Origin: Microcosmobacter mediterraneus
GTDB lineage: Bacteria > Bacteroidota > Bacteroidia > Flavobacteriales > Flavobacteriaceae
Length of the DNA stretch: 64,000 nucleotides
Assembly (NCBI RefSeq): GCF_031846265.1
Contig: NZ_JAVRIA010000002.1
Location: forward strand, 186,001-250,000
Reading direction: 5' to 3'
Part shown: positions 43,701 through 54,900 of the stretch, one piece after another
Position numbering within the stretch: position 1 is the stretch's first letter
Layout: every line of letters begins with the position of its first letter
Notes under the pieces: model-generated
Database searches by the model: none
Seen by the model: only the letters and a program-made list of their open reading frames with translations
Told to the model about the DNA's origin: nothing
Program-made: the position numbers and the translations under genes

Positions 43701-46700
43701 CAAACTTTGGAGGTGGTAGTACATTTGCTACCATTAATGGTGAGGTAGCACCTTTTACAGTACTCTCACCTACAACAATGGAAGTAACAATACCAACTGG
43801 TGCTGATACAGCATTTTTATATATTGAAGATAGTTCAGGTTGCTTAGCTCGAGAAGTTTTTACTGTATATACAGAAGAAGATGACACTTGTGATGGCACA
43901 ACAAGTACAATTCCAGCGGGATGGACAGATCTCTTAATCAGTGGGCTTTTTGATAATACTGGTGGTTCATGTCATTATCTAGAGCTTTTTAATCCAACTG
44001 CTGCTACCATTGATTTGAGCACATATAGTATACGATTGTCTAACAATAAAGCTTCAGCAAATTTTATAGATACTAATAATGGGGATTTCGATTACACAAG
44101 TGCTGCCCTAAGTCTTAGTGGCTCAGTAGACGCTTATAGTACATTTATGGTTCAATTTGGTAATACAGGAAGTACATGTAGTGATTGCCCTAATATTATA
44201 CCAGACATTGTCCTTACTAATGGCGCATTTGGTGTAAATGGTATTGGTTCTGATGGTGTGGATAGACTTGTCCTGATTAACAATGGAACCGAAGTTGATC
44301 TCTGGGCCAATAGTGAGTATGGCTCTTCTGGTTTTGTTTATACTAGAGATATTACTTCAACAGCTCCAAAGTTTCCAAATATTATTGAGGATACAAGTAC
44401 CGCAATAACAGATTACATTGTAGATTCTGATGGGTTTGATATTAATGATTGGGATTCTCAAGGTACAGCTGATTGTTTCGGATTTTCTGTTCCTCCATTT
44501 TTTGATGTGCCTTCTGTAGCAGGCCCAACAGTGTCTTCTCCAAGTTGTAATATTGCTACATTAACTGTTGTTGCAAGCGAAGGCTATGATATTAGTGGAG
44601 ATACAAGAGATTTAGATTATGACTGGTATGTTTTTGATCCTGCCTCAGGACCAAATCCGACTTGGCAACTTATCTCTGATGGTGGAATTTACTCTGGTGC
44701 AGATACTGATATTCTTACGATAACAGATGCTTCAAATGTATTAAATTATCAATTTTATTGCCGAGTTAAAGAAAATGATGCAACCTGTTATAATGCTTCT
44801 AATGCTGTAAGCGTAACCCTACCAACAACGACTTGGAACGGTTCATGGAGCCCAACTCTTCCAGATTCTGATACAGTAGCAATTATTAACGCAAATTATA
44901 ATACAACTGCTGGTGGACAACAAACTAGTTTTGAAGCCTGTAACCTTATCATAAATAATGGAGCTACTTTAACTATTGGAGATGTCAATAATGGAGGTGC
45001 CAATACTTACGTTGAAGTACAGAATAATTTATACGTATATGGAAGTGGTGCTATTATAGTTCAGCCTCAAGCTGCATTTGTTCAAATTAACGATTCGGGT
45101 ACTGTTACAGCTGACAATCCAGATAACATTCAAGTTAATAAACGTACAGCTCCAATGGACATCGCTACAGAATACACATATTGGAGTTCTCCAGTAGAAG
45201 ATGAAACTATAGGTGATGCCTTGGCAGATGCCAATCCTGGAAGACGTTTCAGATTTTTTGCTCAAGATTTTAGAGATAGTAGGGATGAAACTGGGAATAC
45301 TAACTCATCTAATGTTGGGCATGACGACTTAGATGATAATGGACTAGACGATTATGTTAACGATGGTACTCTCAGAGATTGGCAATTGGTAAATGGTTCC
45401 GATACTATGTTAGCTGGCGTTGGTTATGCGTCTACGCATAGTCCTCCTTTGTTTAATAGTTTTCCTTGTGATGGTGGACCTGACTGCCAATTTGATTATT
45501 CTTTTAATGGTCGTTTTAATAACGGTATTATTCCTGTTTCTATCTTTAAAAATGATGAAGAAATGGGTGATAATAACTGGAACTTTGTAGGTAACCCTTA
45601 TCCTTCAGCAATTGATGCTGACGAGTTTTTAGATTATAATTCTGATATTGCTGGTGCACCAAACCGTGTTATGACAGGTGCCATCTATTTATGGTCTCAA
45701 GATACTCCAGCAGATGCTAATACAGGTGGTTTTGAAAACTTAAATTTTTCGTCTAGCGATTATGCCATTATAAATGGCGTTGGTCAAACAGGAACTGCTG
45801 ATGGAGGTGACCCAACAATACCAAATAGATTTATTCCATCTGGTCAAGGCTTTTTTATAGCCATGTCTAATGCCGCTTTAAATACATCTGTACACACTGA
45901 TCCTACAGGTCAACCAGGAATTATTGAAACTGCAGATTTAATATTTAATAATAGTATGCGTGTTCGTGGTACAAGTAATAACAGTCAGTTTTTTAGAATG
46001 GTGAATACTGAAGTAACTACTAATAGAGAGACAGGGAATACCGAAAAGCTATGGTTAAACCTAATGACAGATAATGGTGCATTTAGCCAAGTTTTAGTGG
46101 GCTATAAAGAAGGTGCTACAGATGATTTTGATGGTGCTTATTTTGATGCAGAACGCAATACAGCTACAGGTGCATTTGCTGTTCTCTACTCTACAATAGA
46201 AGATTTAAATAAGAAATTTGCCATACAAGGAAAGGATTTAAATAGTATTCATTTGGATGAAGTGATTCCTTTAGGACTATTAACTTCAATAGATCAAGCC
46301 ACATTATACACTGTTTCCATCGCGGAATTAGAAGGTGATTTTATGCTCAATAATACTATTTATATTAAGGATAATCTTCTCAATGTTCTTCATAATTTGA
46401 GTGCTGACGATTATACTTTCACCTCAGAAGTTGGTGAATTTAATGATCGTTTTGAGATAGTCTTTAATGCTGACGCTTTATCTGTTAATGAAAATGAATT
46501 GAACACCTCTGAATTGATCATTACAGAATTACAAAATGGTAATGTACAATTTCTTGTACCAACAAATTTTGAAATGAAGTCTGTTGAAATTATCGACTTA
46601 TTAGGCAGGTCTATTTACAGATTCAAAGCAAATAACCACACAGAAATATATGATTTGTCTGCTTTAAGCTCATCTACGTATATTGCTAAAGTAACATTAT

Positions 46701-46744
46701 CTAGTGGTCAGATCATTAATAAAAAGGCTATAAAACAGAAATAA
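40724..46744 (+). CDS. Giant T9SS-secreted multidomain adhesin-like protein
   Basis: A 2006-residue secreted protein. The signal peptide ends at about residue 21 (FTFGFGQ). Modules in order, positions approximate: an N-terminal VGDIAFLQFNGDG domain (20-190), Calx-beta (208-339), a PPC-like domain (340-465), FN3-like (473-585), a MAM-like/cleaved-adhesin domain (590-727), two choice-of-anchor/ASPM-type domains (733-967), an IPT/TIG domain (972-1049, SPSSGPIGTIVTVTGANFGG), a lamin-tail domain (1056-1239), an Ig-like stretch (1266-1366), a repeat-poor beta region with two GNPYPSAID-like motifs typical of T9SS proteins, and a sorting domain from about 1926 (VEIIDLLGRSIYRF...ARVTLSSG-type). No catalytic motif was found, so it is probably structural or adhesive. 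It ends at a strong terminator and stands alone. Confidence 0.88.
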   Translation: MLKKYSLSLLLFLCAFTFGFGQSVGDIAFLQFNGDGGGQDFKFITFIDIPAGTQINFTDRGWLSSGGLRNSSEGVMTWTSPGVNCGDVITLTEPGTAFALSTSGDQIIAFTGTTGSPTPIAAIHMNGNWDTDATSTAESAIPTGLTNGVNCLAIAPEVDNAIYNGTLTGTIASLRSAINNSANWLTNNSTQQTFTGTFNVTDCGGSTDTRVQFVSSTLSLAEDGLFIDVCASITNPSSSAATTVQVQLDGASTATNGTDYDDGAGSPAAIVFPQTLTFPANSSADQCITLYISNDDAVQEPDETVILNLINPSGGTNADLGSATQHVLTITDNDLNDDCGTAIPLAVNSSCINISASNVGASDSGLSDPGCANYNGADVWFSAVVPAGGEITVTTSDNGGIDDTGMALYSGANCGSLSLITCNDDIDFSGGNSMSEINESGLTVGSTVYIRVWEYDGNATGTFDICVTSPVSCSEPLAQPTNLVLSNVTASSIDGSFTASGSADNYLIIASTSNTLSGNPVDATSYNVGDSLGGGTVVAVGNSTSFTATGLAGNTTYYFFVFAFNDTNCGGGPDYLIGGPLTGNDTTLIGPCLGEESFESGFPSGWLSTATINTNAGNARTGVDYANFNDTSDWLELPPVDNPTSLQYYARLSSDPGSDPDPNILSIQYFDGTNWIELDAHQATTNTYQLFTTDLSGISVLTNVRLRLERTFDDRSHYVDDLSVFCGPTVTSPELQLIESSSSAYRPCGYSYDFGTVSTSQTGTYNLEIENLGNQDLTISSIGITGDFSIAPSTGITIPVGSSQTYTITFSPSSAGALSGILTINSNDSDEASCTINLNGTGFVGTPEIRLETSNNANIPDNLTTFAPVYDNTFAQQIEGDVSQPKTYFIVNLGDGDLDINSITLSSTEFTLVSNPAEFGTYTLAPDGIVPIEISFSPGSPGLKIATVTINNNDSDENPYNFDIRGTGICAGATIALSPSSGPIGTIVTVTGANFGGGSTFATINGEVAPFTVLSPTTMEVTIPTGADTAFLYIEDSSGCLAREVFTVYTEEDDTCDGTTSTIPAGWTDLLISGLFDNTGGSCHYLELFNPTAATIDLSTYSIRLSNNKASANFIDTNNGDFDYTSAALSLSGSVDAYSTFMVQFGNTGSTCSDCPNIIPDIVLTNGAFGVNGIGSDGVDRLVLINNGTEVDLWANSEYGSSGFVYTRDITSTAPKFPNIIEDTSTAITDYIVDSDGFDINDWDSQGTADCFGFSVPPFFDVPSVAGPTVSSPSCNIATLTVVASEGYDISGDTRDLDYDWYVFDPASGPNPTWQLISDGGIYSGADTDILTITDASNVLNYQFYCRVKENDATCYNASNAVSVTLPTTTWNGSWSPTLPDSDTVAIINANYNTTAGGQQTSFEACNLIINNGATLTIGDVNNGGANTYVEVQNNLYVYGSGAIIVQPQAAFVQINDSGTVTADNPDNIQVNKRTAPMDIATEYTYWSSPVEDETIGDALADANPGRRFRFFAQDFRDSRDETGNTNSSNVGHDDLDDNGLDDYVNDGTLRDWQLVNGSDTMLAGVGYASTHSPPLFNSFPCDGGPDCQFDYSFNGRFNNGIIPVSIFKNDEEMGDNNWNFVGNPYPSAIDADEFLDYNSDIAGAPNRVMTGAIYLWSQDTPADANTGGFENLNFSSSDYAIINGVGQTGTADGGDPTIPNRFIPSGQGFFIAMSNAALNTSVHTDPTGQPGIIETADLIFNNSMRVRGTSNNSQFFRMVNTEVTTNRETGNTEKLWLNLMTDNGAFSQVLVGYKEGATDDFDGAYFDAERNTATGAFAVLYSTIEDLNKKFAIQGKDLNSIHLDEVIPLGLLTSIDQATLYTVSIAELEGDFMLNNTIYIKDNLLNVLHNLSADDYTFTSEVGEFNDRFEIVFNADALSVNENELNTSELIITELQNGNVQFLVPTNFEMKSVEIIDLLGRSIYRFKANNHTEIYDLSALSSSTYIAKVTLSSGQIINKKAIKQK

Positions 46745-46763
46745 ACTAATAATAAGTTACCAT

Positions 46764-46793
46764 AAAAAGCTATCGCTATCGATAGCTTTTTTT
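46764..46793 (+). terminator. Intrinsic terminator of the 2006-residue secreted protein gene
   Basis: Arms AAAAAGCTATCG and CGATAGCTTTTT around a CTAT loop, followed by further T residues. Confidence 0.9.
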
Positions 46794-47108
46794 ATCTCTA
46801 AAATGTAAATGTTTGTAAGAATTTTATATGTATATGTTAAAGTATTGTGCATTTTGTCGATTTATATAGCTTTTAAACAGATTTAATGTAATTAATTCAC
46901 ATATTAGCAATCCCAAATCATAATAACCAAATCTATCATAAACTTAATTTATGAGATTTTGCCCCAAATCTAACATGAATTGTTACTTATGAATGAAACC
47001 TCAAATCTACCAAGACCTACTTATTTTGAAAACAGTATTATGGTTAGTTTTCAAAAAAGCATTAAACTTTTAAAAAGTATTATGCTGTTAACCAAAAAAA
47101 TATTCATG
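46794..47108. other. Gene-poor 315-base stretch with an inverted repeat
   Basis: This gap lies between the terminator of the 2006-residue gene and the convergent ABC ATPase. It holds a perfect 10-bp inverted repeat, TTTTGAAAAC at 47024-47033 and GTTTTCAAAA at 47047-47056, without a T-run. It also holds a 41-codon ATG frame (46989-47114, plus strand) that runs 6 bases into the 3' end of the ABC gene and has no detectable motif. I see no RNA gene and no good promoter. The small frame is not claimed as a gene. Confidence 0.5.
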
Positions 47109-48800
47109 CTATAACCCTTTGGGTATAGCATGGATTAATTTTTTGGTATATTCTGACTGAGGAGACTGGTAAACTATATCTGCATCATTAAGCTCTTCAA
47201 TTTTACCCTCGTTCATCACTAATAATTGATCCGACATATATTTTACAACGGCTAAATCGTGCGAAATAAATATATACGTAAACTTAAAATCTTGCTTTAA
47301 ATCATTTAGTAAATTAAGAACTTGTGCTTGTACAGAAATATCTAAAGCAGAAACGGATTCATCACAAATAATGAGTTTAGGTTGCAAAGCAATAGTTCTA
47401 GCAATGCCAATACGTTGTCTTTGACCTCCAGAAAATTCGTGTGGATACCTATAAAAATGATTAGGTTCTAAACCAACTTTGGTTAATAGTTCTTTTACAA
47501 TGTCTTCTCGTTCTTTTTTTGAGTTGCCAATATTATGAACTTTCATAGGCTCTATTATGGCATTACCAACTGGCATTCTTGGATTAAGCGATGCGAAAGG
47601 ATCTTGGAAAATAATTTGAATATCTTTTCTCAATTGCCTAACAGCAGTTTTATCGAGTTTATTTATATCAGTCCCTTTATAAATTACTTTACCAGATGTT
47701 GCCTTGTCTAATTGTAATATGGCATTACTAAGGGTAGACTTACCACAACCAGATTCGCCAACTAAGCCTAAGGTTTCACCTTCATACACTTTAAAACTTA
47801 CACCATTTACAGCTTTAAAAAGCTCTGCTTTTTTAAAGGGTCCTAATTTAGAAACGAATGCTTTTTCTAAATCAACAATTTCTAGCAATGGCGAATTATT
47901 ATAAATAAAATCATGGCTAGCTTGTCGCTCTTCTTTAGAAATTATGGCTGTTTCTCTAGTATTATTTATAAAATCTTTTATGGTTGGTAGTCTTTTTAAT
48001 CTTTTTTTAGTTGAAGGTCTAGATTCTATTAAGGCTTTAGTATAAGTTTCTTTAGCATTTAAAAATATCTGCTCAGTATTACCTTGCTCAACTATTTTTC
48101 CGTTATACATTACCAATACTCGATCTGCGATTTCAGACACTAATGTTAAATCGTGAGAAATAAAAAGAACACTCATACCTTCACTTTTTTGAAGTTCTTT
48201 TAGTAATCCTATAATTTCTTTCTGTACAGTGACATCTAATGCTGTAGTAGGTTCATCTGCAATGAGAAGTTTAGGCTTGCAAGCAATTGCCATTGCAATC
48301 ATGATGCGTTGCTTTTGTCCTCCAGAGATTTCATGAGGATACGCTTTAAAGATACGCTCTGGATTTGGCAAATTCACCTTTTCAAATAGCTCTAAAACCT
48401 CGGTTTTTATTTGCTTTTGTTTCCTTTTAGGATAGTGGGTTTTTAAAATTTCAATAACTTGTTTTCCACAGCGCATCGATGGATTTAATGAACTCATTGG
48501 CTCTTGAAAAATCATTGCAATATCTTGCCCTCTGATAGATTGTAATTGTTTTTTATCAATACTTGTGAGCTCATATTCTAAAAATGTAATAGATCCTGTT
48601 ATTTTTGAAATTTTTTTTGGTAGTAGTCCGAGAATTGCGAGGGATGTTATTGATTTCCCCGATCCAGACTCACCTACAATGGCTAATATTTCATTAGCAC
48701 TTATACTAAATGAAATATCCATTATAATCTCTTTCTCAATACCCTCTTTAGAGAAAGAAATAGTCAAATTTTTCACATTCAATAGGCTGGAATTCTCCAC
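47109..48800 (-). CDS. Double-ATPase ABC transporter protein (Dpp/Opp-type, DppD-DppF fused)
   Basis: A 563-residue protein with two ABC ATPase domains, matching DppD and DppF of peptide/nickel importers fused in one chain. The N-terminal domain has Walker A GESGSGKS (43-50), signature SGGQKQR and Walker B LLIADEPTTALD. The second domain, starting near residue 310, has GESGCGKST, FSGGQRQR and LIICDESVSALD. Both carry the C-terminal RADP-like oligopeptide-transporter extension. No permease or binding protein is nearby, so its partners must be encoded elsewhere. It runs opposite to the secreted-protein genes on both sides. Confidence 0.93.
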   Translation of the reverse strand: MENSSLLNVKNLTISFSKEGIEKEIIMDISFSISANEILAIVGESGSGKSITSLAILGLLPKKISKITGSITFLEYELTSIDKKQLQSIRGQDIAMIFQEPMSSLNPSMRCGKQVIEILKTHYPKRKQKQIKTEVLELFEKVNLPNPERIFKAYPHEISGGQKQRIMIAMAIACKPKLLIADEPTTALDVTVQKEIIGLLKELQKSEGMSVLFISHDLTLVSEIADRVLVMYNGKIVEQGNTEQIFLNAKETYTKALIESRPSTKKRLKRLPTIKDFINNTRETAIISKEERQASHDFIYNNSPLLEIVDLEKAFVSKLGPFKKAELFKAVNGVSFKVYEGETLGLVGESGCGKSTLSNAILQLDKATSGKVIYKGTDINKLDKTAVRQLRKDIQIIFQDPFASLNPRMPVGNAIIEPMKVHNIGNSKKEREDIVKELLTKVGLEPNHFYRYPHEFSGGQRQRIGIARTIALQPKLIICDESVSALDISVQAQVLNLLNDLKQDFKFTYIFISHDLAVVKYMSDQLLVMNEGKIEELNDADIVYQSPQSEYTKKLIHAIPKGL

Positions 48801-48968
48801 ATGTAAATGTAATTAATTTTGAATAGCTGTTGCAAACTGAAAAATAAAAAAACACTATTGATAGAAATTTACTTATAATAAAAGTGTATTTCATCGTGTT
48901 TTTATGCCTTTTGTAGATAATATTCAATATTTATATTATATTTACCCGAATAAATTAACCGCTTATCG

Positions 48969-51900
48969 ATGAAACTTACTAGTTATTTGCCTCGAATCAC
49001 CTTTGCTATTTTAGTGTTATTTATGTTTAACTCAGTAATAGCACAGAATACAAGCCTTTCTCAAGCTATAGAATATATTAATAATAAGGGAGAAGTTACT
49101 TTTAGCTTTAAAGTCAGTGGACGTGAAGCTTTGGGTCCAATTTCGCATCAAATGTCTATTGTAAATTTTGATCCAACCACTAATACAGTAAAAGTATGGG
49201 CAAATGAACAGCAATTTGAACAATTTTTAGAACAGGATATTCCGTTTCAAGTCACTGCATTTGATAATGTTATTGGTCCTCAAATGATGTCTGACGATAT
49301 TCCAAGCTCTGATGGCTTAGCTAATACCCTTACTTTTCCAATTACTGCTTATCCTACTTATTCAGACTATGCACAGCAAATGCAAGATTTTGCAAATGAC
49401 AATCCTGGTATTTGTGAATTTATAAATCTTGGTCCAACAACAGAGGGAGATAAAGATATATTATTCGTAAAACTATCTGATAATGTGTCAACTAATGAAC
49501 AAGAACCAAGATTACTTTACACCTCGTCAATGCATGGCGATGAAATTGCTGGTTACCCTATGATGCTTGAGCTTATCAATTATTTAATTTCTGCTTATAA
49601 TGATACAAATCATGTAGATCATTCTAGAGTTCAAACCTTATTAAATGGTTCTGAAATTTGGATAAATCCTAATGCTAATCCTGATGGTACTTATTATAAT
49701 GATCCAACAAATACATCTGTGGCTAATGCCAGACGTGCCAATGATAATGGTGTAGACTTAAACAGAAACTACCCTGATAATATTGGTGGTACAAATCCTG
49801 ATGGCAATCCACATCAACCTGAGACTTTATTATTTATGGACTTAGCAGATGATTACCATTTTGTTTTATCAGCAAATTTTCATGGTGGGATTGAAGTTGT
49901 AAATTATCCTTGGGACAACACCTTTACACGTCATCCAGACGATGACTGGTATCAACTTATCAGTAGAGAATACGCTGATAATTGTCAGGCAGCTGGTCCT
50001 AGTGGATACATGGATGATCTAACAAACGGAATAACAAATGGTGCAGATTGGTATCAAGTACAAGGTGGTAGACAAGATTATATGAATTTTTATCATCAAT
50101 GTAAAGAAACAACTATAGAACTCTCTAATGCTAAAACACCACCAGCGGCTCAATTAGATGATTTTTGGAATTATAACAGAGAAGCTCTAATACAGTATCT
50201 ACAGCAAGGAACTTATGGTTTTAGAGGCGTAGTTAAAGATGCTAGTTCAGGTAATCCAATTGAAGCAACGATTACATTAGTTGGCTTAGATGATGTAAGT
50301 CTTGGTTCTAATACTATTTCCGAACTACCTCATGGAGATTTTTACAGACCTACAATAGCAAATACTTACGAAATACTAATTGAATCCCCTTGTTTTCAAT
50401 CCGAAACATTAACCAATCAAACCATTAATAATTATGAGGTTGTAGACCTTGGAGATATTTTATTAACGCCTCTGGCTAATGTTCCTCCAACTGGGTTAGC
50501 AACATCTAATCCAACAAGTTTTTCAGTAGATTTAAATTGGAATCCTTTAGCATCAGGAAATTATGATATAAGATACAGAGAAATTGGTGCTCCGACATGG
50601 ACTGAGGTGACTGGTATAATTACAAACATATATCAATTAACAGGGCTAATAGCATTAACTGATTATGAAGTTCAAGTCCGTACAAACTGTGGTGCAACAG
50701 TTTCTGGCTATTCATCCTCTGTAAACTTTAGTACTAATAACTTAGCACCATGTACTGGAGTTTTAGTTTCTAATTTTACTTATACAGAAACATTTGACTC
50801 AGGCATGGGTGATTGGGTTCAAGGTTCTGGCGATGATGGTAACTGGACCATTAATAATGGTGGAACACTCTCACAAAATACAGGTCCATCTGACGATATC
50901 ACTGGTGGTGGAAATTATTTTTACACGGAAGCTTCAAATAATGAAGATCCTGGACCAAACGCAACAGTATATTTAGAGAGCCCTTGCTTTAACCTTACAA
51001 ATTATATTAATTCTTCTTTCACATTTAATTATCATATGCGAGGCACTAATATGGGAACTTTATCTCTAGAGGCTACAATTGATGATGGCTCTAATTGGAC
51101 TCAAGTGTTTACTCAGAATGGTAATCAAGGAAATCAATGGAATCTGCAAAACGTAGACATTAGTGCTTATGATGGCACAATAGTTAAGTTTCGATTCGTT
51201 GGTATCACTGGTTCTGGTTTTAGAAGTGACATGGCTATAGATCAAATGGTGTTAACTGCAACTTTTGTAGATACTGATAACCCTATAGCTCCAACTAACT
51301 TAGTAGCAGGGAATACAACGGATACAACAACTGATTTGTCTTGGGATGCTGCAACTGACAATATTGGTGTTGTTGAATATGATATCTATCAAGGTGCGTC
51401 AGTTATTGCAACCGTTAATACACTTACTTACCAAGTAACAGGTTTAACACCAAGTACAGGTTATTCTTTTAGTGTTACAGCAAAAGACGCTGCAGGTAAT
51501 GAATCAGATCCAAGTAATGTTGTAAACATAACAACATCAGATCCGCCAGACACAGATGCGCCAACGACTCCAACAAACTTAATAGCCTCTAATACAACCG
51601 AAACCTCAACAGACTTATCTTGGGATGCTGCAACTGATAATGTTGGAGTTACTGAGTACGATGTTTACCAAGATGGACTAGTTGTTACAACAGTATCTAG
51701 TACATCATTTCAAGTTACTGGATTATCAGCAGGAACAAATTATGCTTTTTATGTTATAGCTAAAGATGCTGCTGGGAATGAATCGTCGCAAAGTAATACT
51801 GTTAATATTACTACTTTAGATAATCAAGATCCATCAGCTCCAACTAATTTAATTGCCTCTAATACTACAGATACTTCTACAGATTTATCTTGGGATGCTG

Positions 51901-54900
51901 CTACAGATAATGTTGGTGTTACTGCCTATGATGTTTATCAAGATGGAGTAGTCATTGCAACTGTGGCGACTACAACATATCAAGTCACTGGACTAACGAA
52001 TGCAACATCATACTCTTTTTATGTTATAGCTAAAGATGCTGCTGGAAATGAATCTTCACAAAGTAATACTGTTAATATTACTACTTTAGATTCTGAAGCA
52101 CCAACTGCACCAACGAACCTTATTGCTGCAAATACAACAAATATTTCAACCGATTTATCTTGGGATGCTGCAACTGATAATGTTGGTGTTACTGCCTATG
52201 ATGTTTATCAAGACGGAATCGTTATTGCAACAGTAGCTACAACAACACATCAAGTTACTGGTTTAACAAATGGAACTAGTTATGCGTTTTATATCATTGC
52301 AAAAGATACTGAAGGAAATGAATCTCCTCAAAGTAATACTGTAAATATAACGACTCTAGATACTGAAGCACCAACGGCTCCAACAAACCTAATAGCAACT
52401 AATACCTTAGATACATCTACCGATTTATCTTGGGATGCAGCCACAGATAACGTAGGTGTTACTGCATATGATATTTATCAAGATGGAATCGTTATAGCAA
52501 CTGTTAATACTAATAGTTATCAAGTTACAGGGTTATTAGCTTCAACTTCTTACAATTTTTATGTTATTGCTAAAGATATCGCTGGAAATGAATCGCCGCA
52601 AAGTAATACTGTAAATGTAACTACTTTGGCTGGACCAGATACTGAAGCGCCTACAGCTCCTACAAATCTTATAGCATCAAATACAATAGATACTTCTACA
52701 GATTTATCTTGGGATGCTGCAACGGATAACATTGGTGTCTCTGAGTATGATGTCTATCAAGATGGAGTACTCATTGCTACTGTAGCTTCAACAACTTATC
52801 AGGTTACAGGGTTAACTGCATTAACGTCTTACGACTTTTTTGTTGTTGCATTAGATGCTGCAGAAAATCAATCAGGTAATAGCAATACAGTTAATATTAT
52901 TACTTTAGATTCTCCAGATACGCAAGCTCCATCTGTACCGCTCAATTTAATTGATTCTAATATAACTCAAACAACTGTAGATTTATCTTGGGATGCTGCA
53001 ACAGATAATGTTGGTGTTACAGCATATAATGTTTATCAAGACGGTATAGTCATTGCAACTATTACTGTTACTAATTATCAAGTAACAGGTTTAACACCAA
53101 GCACAAGTTATGCGTTTACGGTAACTGCTCTAGATGCTGAGAATAATGAATCAGGAATGAGTAATAATGTTAATATTAGAACTTTAGACCCTCCAGATAC
53201 CGAAGCTCCTTCAATTCCAGCCAATCTTATTGCTTCAAACACAACTCAAACAACTGTAGATTTATCTTGGGATGCCTCAACTGACAATGTTGGTGTTACA
53301 GAATATAATGTTTATCAAGACGGTATAGTCATTGCAACAGTAGCTACAACAACCTATCAAGTTACTGGGTTAATACCTAGCACAAGTTATGTTTTTACAG
53401 TTACAGCTCTAGATGCTGAAAGTAATGAATCTGGGATGAGTAATTCTGTTAATATAACGACATTAGACCCTCCAGATACTGAAGCTCCTAGTGAACCAAC
53501 TAATTTAAACGCATCTAATATTACTCAAACAACCATAGATTTATCTTGGACTGCCTCTACAGATAATGTTGGTGTAACAGAATATGATGTTTATCAAGGC
53601 AACACCTTAATTGCAAGTGTTGCTAGTACTACATATCAAGTTACTGGACTTACAGCTAACACACTTTACATCTTTAGAGTAGACGCAAAAGATTTAGCAG
53701 GTAACATTTCGGGTTCAAGTAATACAGTAAGTGTTACTACTCTAGATGTTGTTACTGGTATATACTGTAACTCAAGCAGTCAGAATGTTAACGACGAATA
53801 TATAAGCAGAGTACAATTAAACGAAATAGATAATTCATCAGATGATCAATTCTATTCAGACTTCACTAACATATCAACAATTCTTAGAAAGAATACTCAA
53901 TATACTATAGCAATAACTCCTACATGGACAGGAACATTGTATAATGAAGGGTATTCTGTTTGGATAGACTATAATAAGGATGGTGATTTTACTGATCCTG
54001 GCGAACAAGTTTGGACAAGAAATCCAACTCAAAACACTCCAGTAAGTGGTAATTTTACAGTTCCGGTTGCTGCATTGAAAGGTTCAACAAGAATGAGAGT
54101 GTCCATGAAATATAACGATATACCTGATCCATGTGAGACCTTTACTTGGGGAGAAGTTGAAGATTACACTGTGAATATTATTGATGAAGATGTTCTACTC
54201 TTCCATAATAACGTATGGCAACCTTATGCTCCTTCTGATATAACTGATTCGGAAAACGCACTGATTTTAGATGGAATATATTCCATTAACTCTGATATTA
54301 ACTTAGATAATTTAGAAGTTAATACTGGAGCCTCTATTGATGTTGCTCAAGGACAGTCAATTACCTTAGCAGGAAACTTAAGCAACCTTGGGACAGTAAC
54401 ATTTAACTCAGATTCAGATGAATACTCTAGCTTAATAGTTGATGGATTTGTAGCAGGAAATATTGAATACTTACGTCACACAAATGTTGTGGCAAGTTCT
54501 GGTGGTAATGACCTTGTGTCTCCTCCTGTCTCAGATCAATCTTTTATAGATTTTTTCCCTAATAATCCCAATATAGTGAGTAATGGTAGCAATACACTAT
54601 TTTTATTTGGTCCATTTAATAAAATTAATGGTAATTACGATTTATACTCTGATCAAGAAACTGCACTATTAACTGCAGGAACAGGTTACAGAGCTGGATC
54701 TACTGATAATTCTACATTTGTATATACTGGAACTGTCAATACATGGAATATTAATAAACCAATATCTAATAGTGGTCCTGCGTTTTTTGAATGGAACTTA
54801 ATTGGTAATCCATACCCATCCTATATACGTTTAGTCGATTTCTTAGCTGCTAATAACTCAGAATTTGATTCACCAACATCAGGTATTTATGGTTATGATG

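Noticed and set aside
51277..53754. Possible CRISPR or satellite array
   Set aside because: The period of about 275 bases is in frame with FN3 domains and without spacers.
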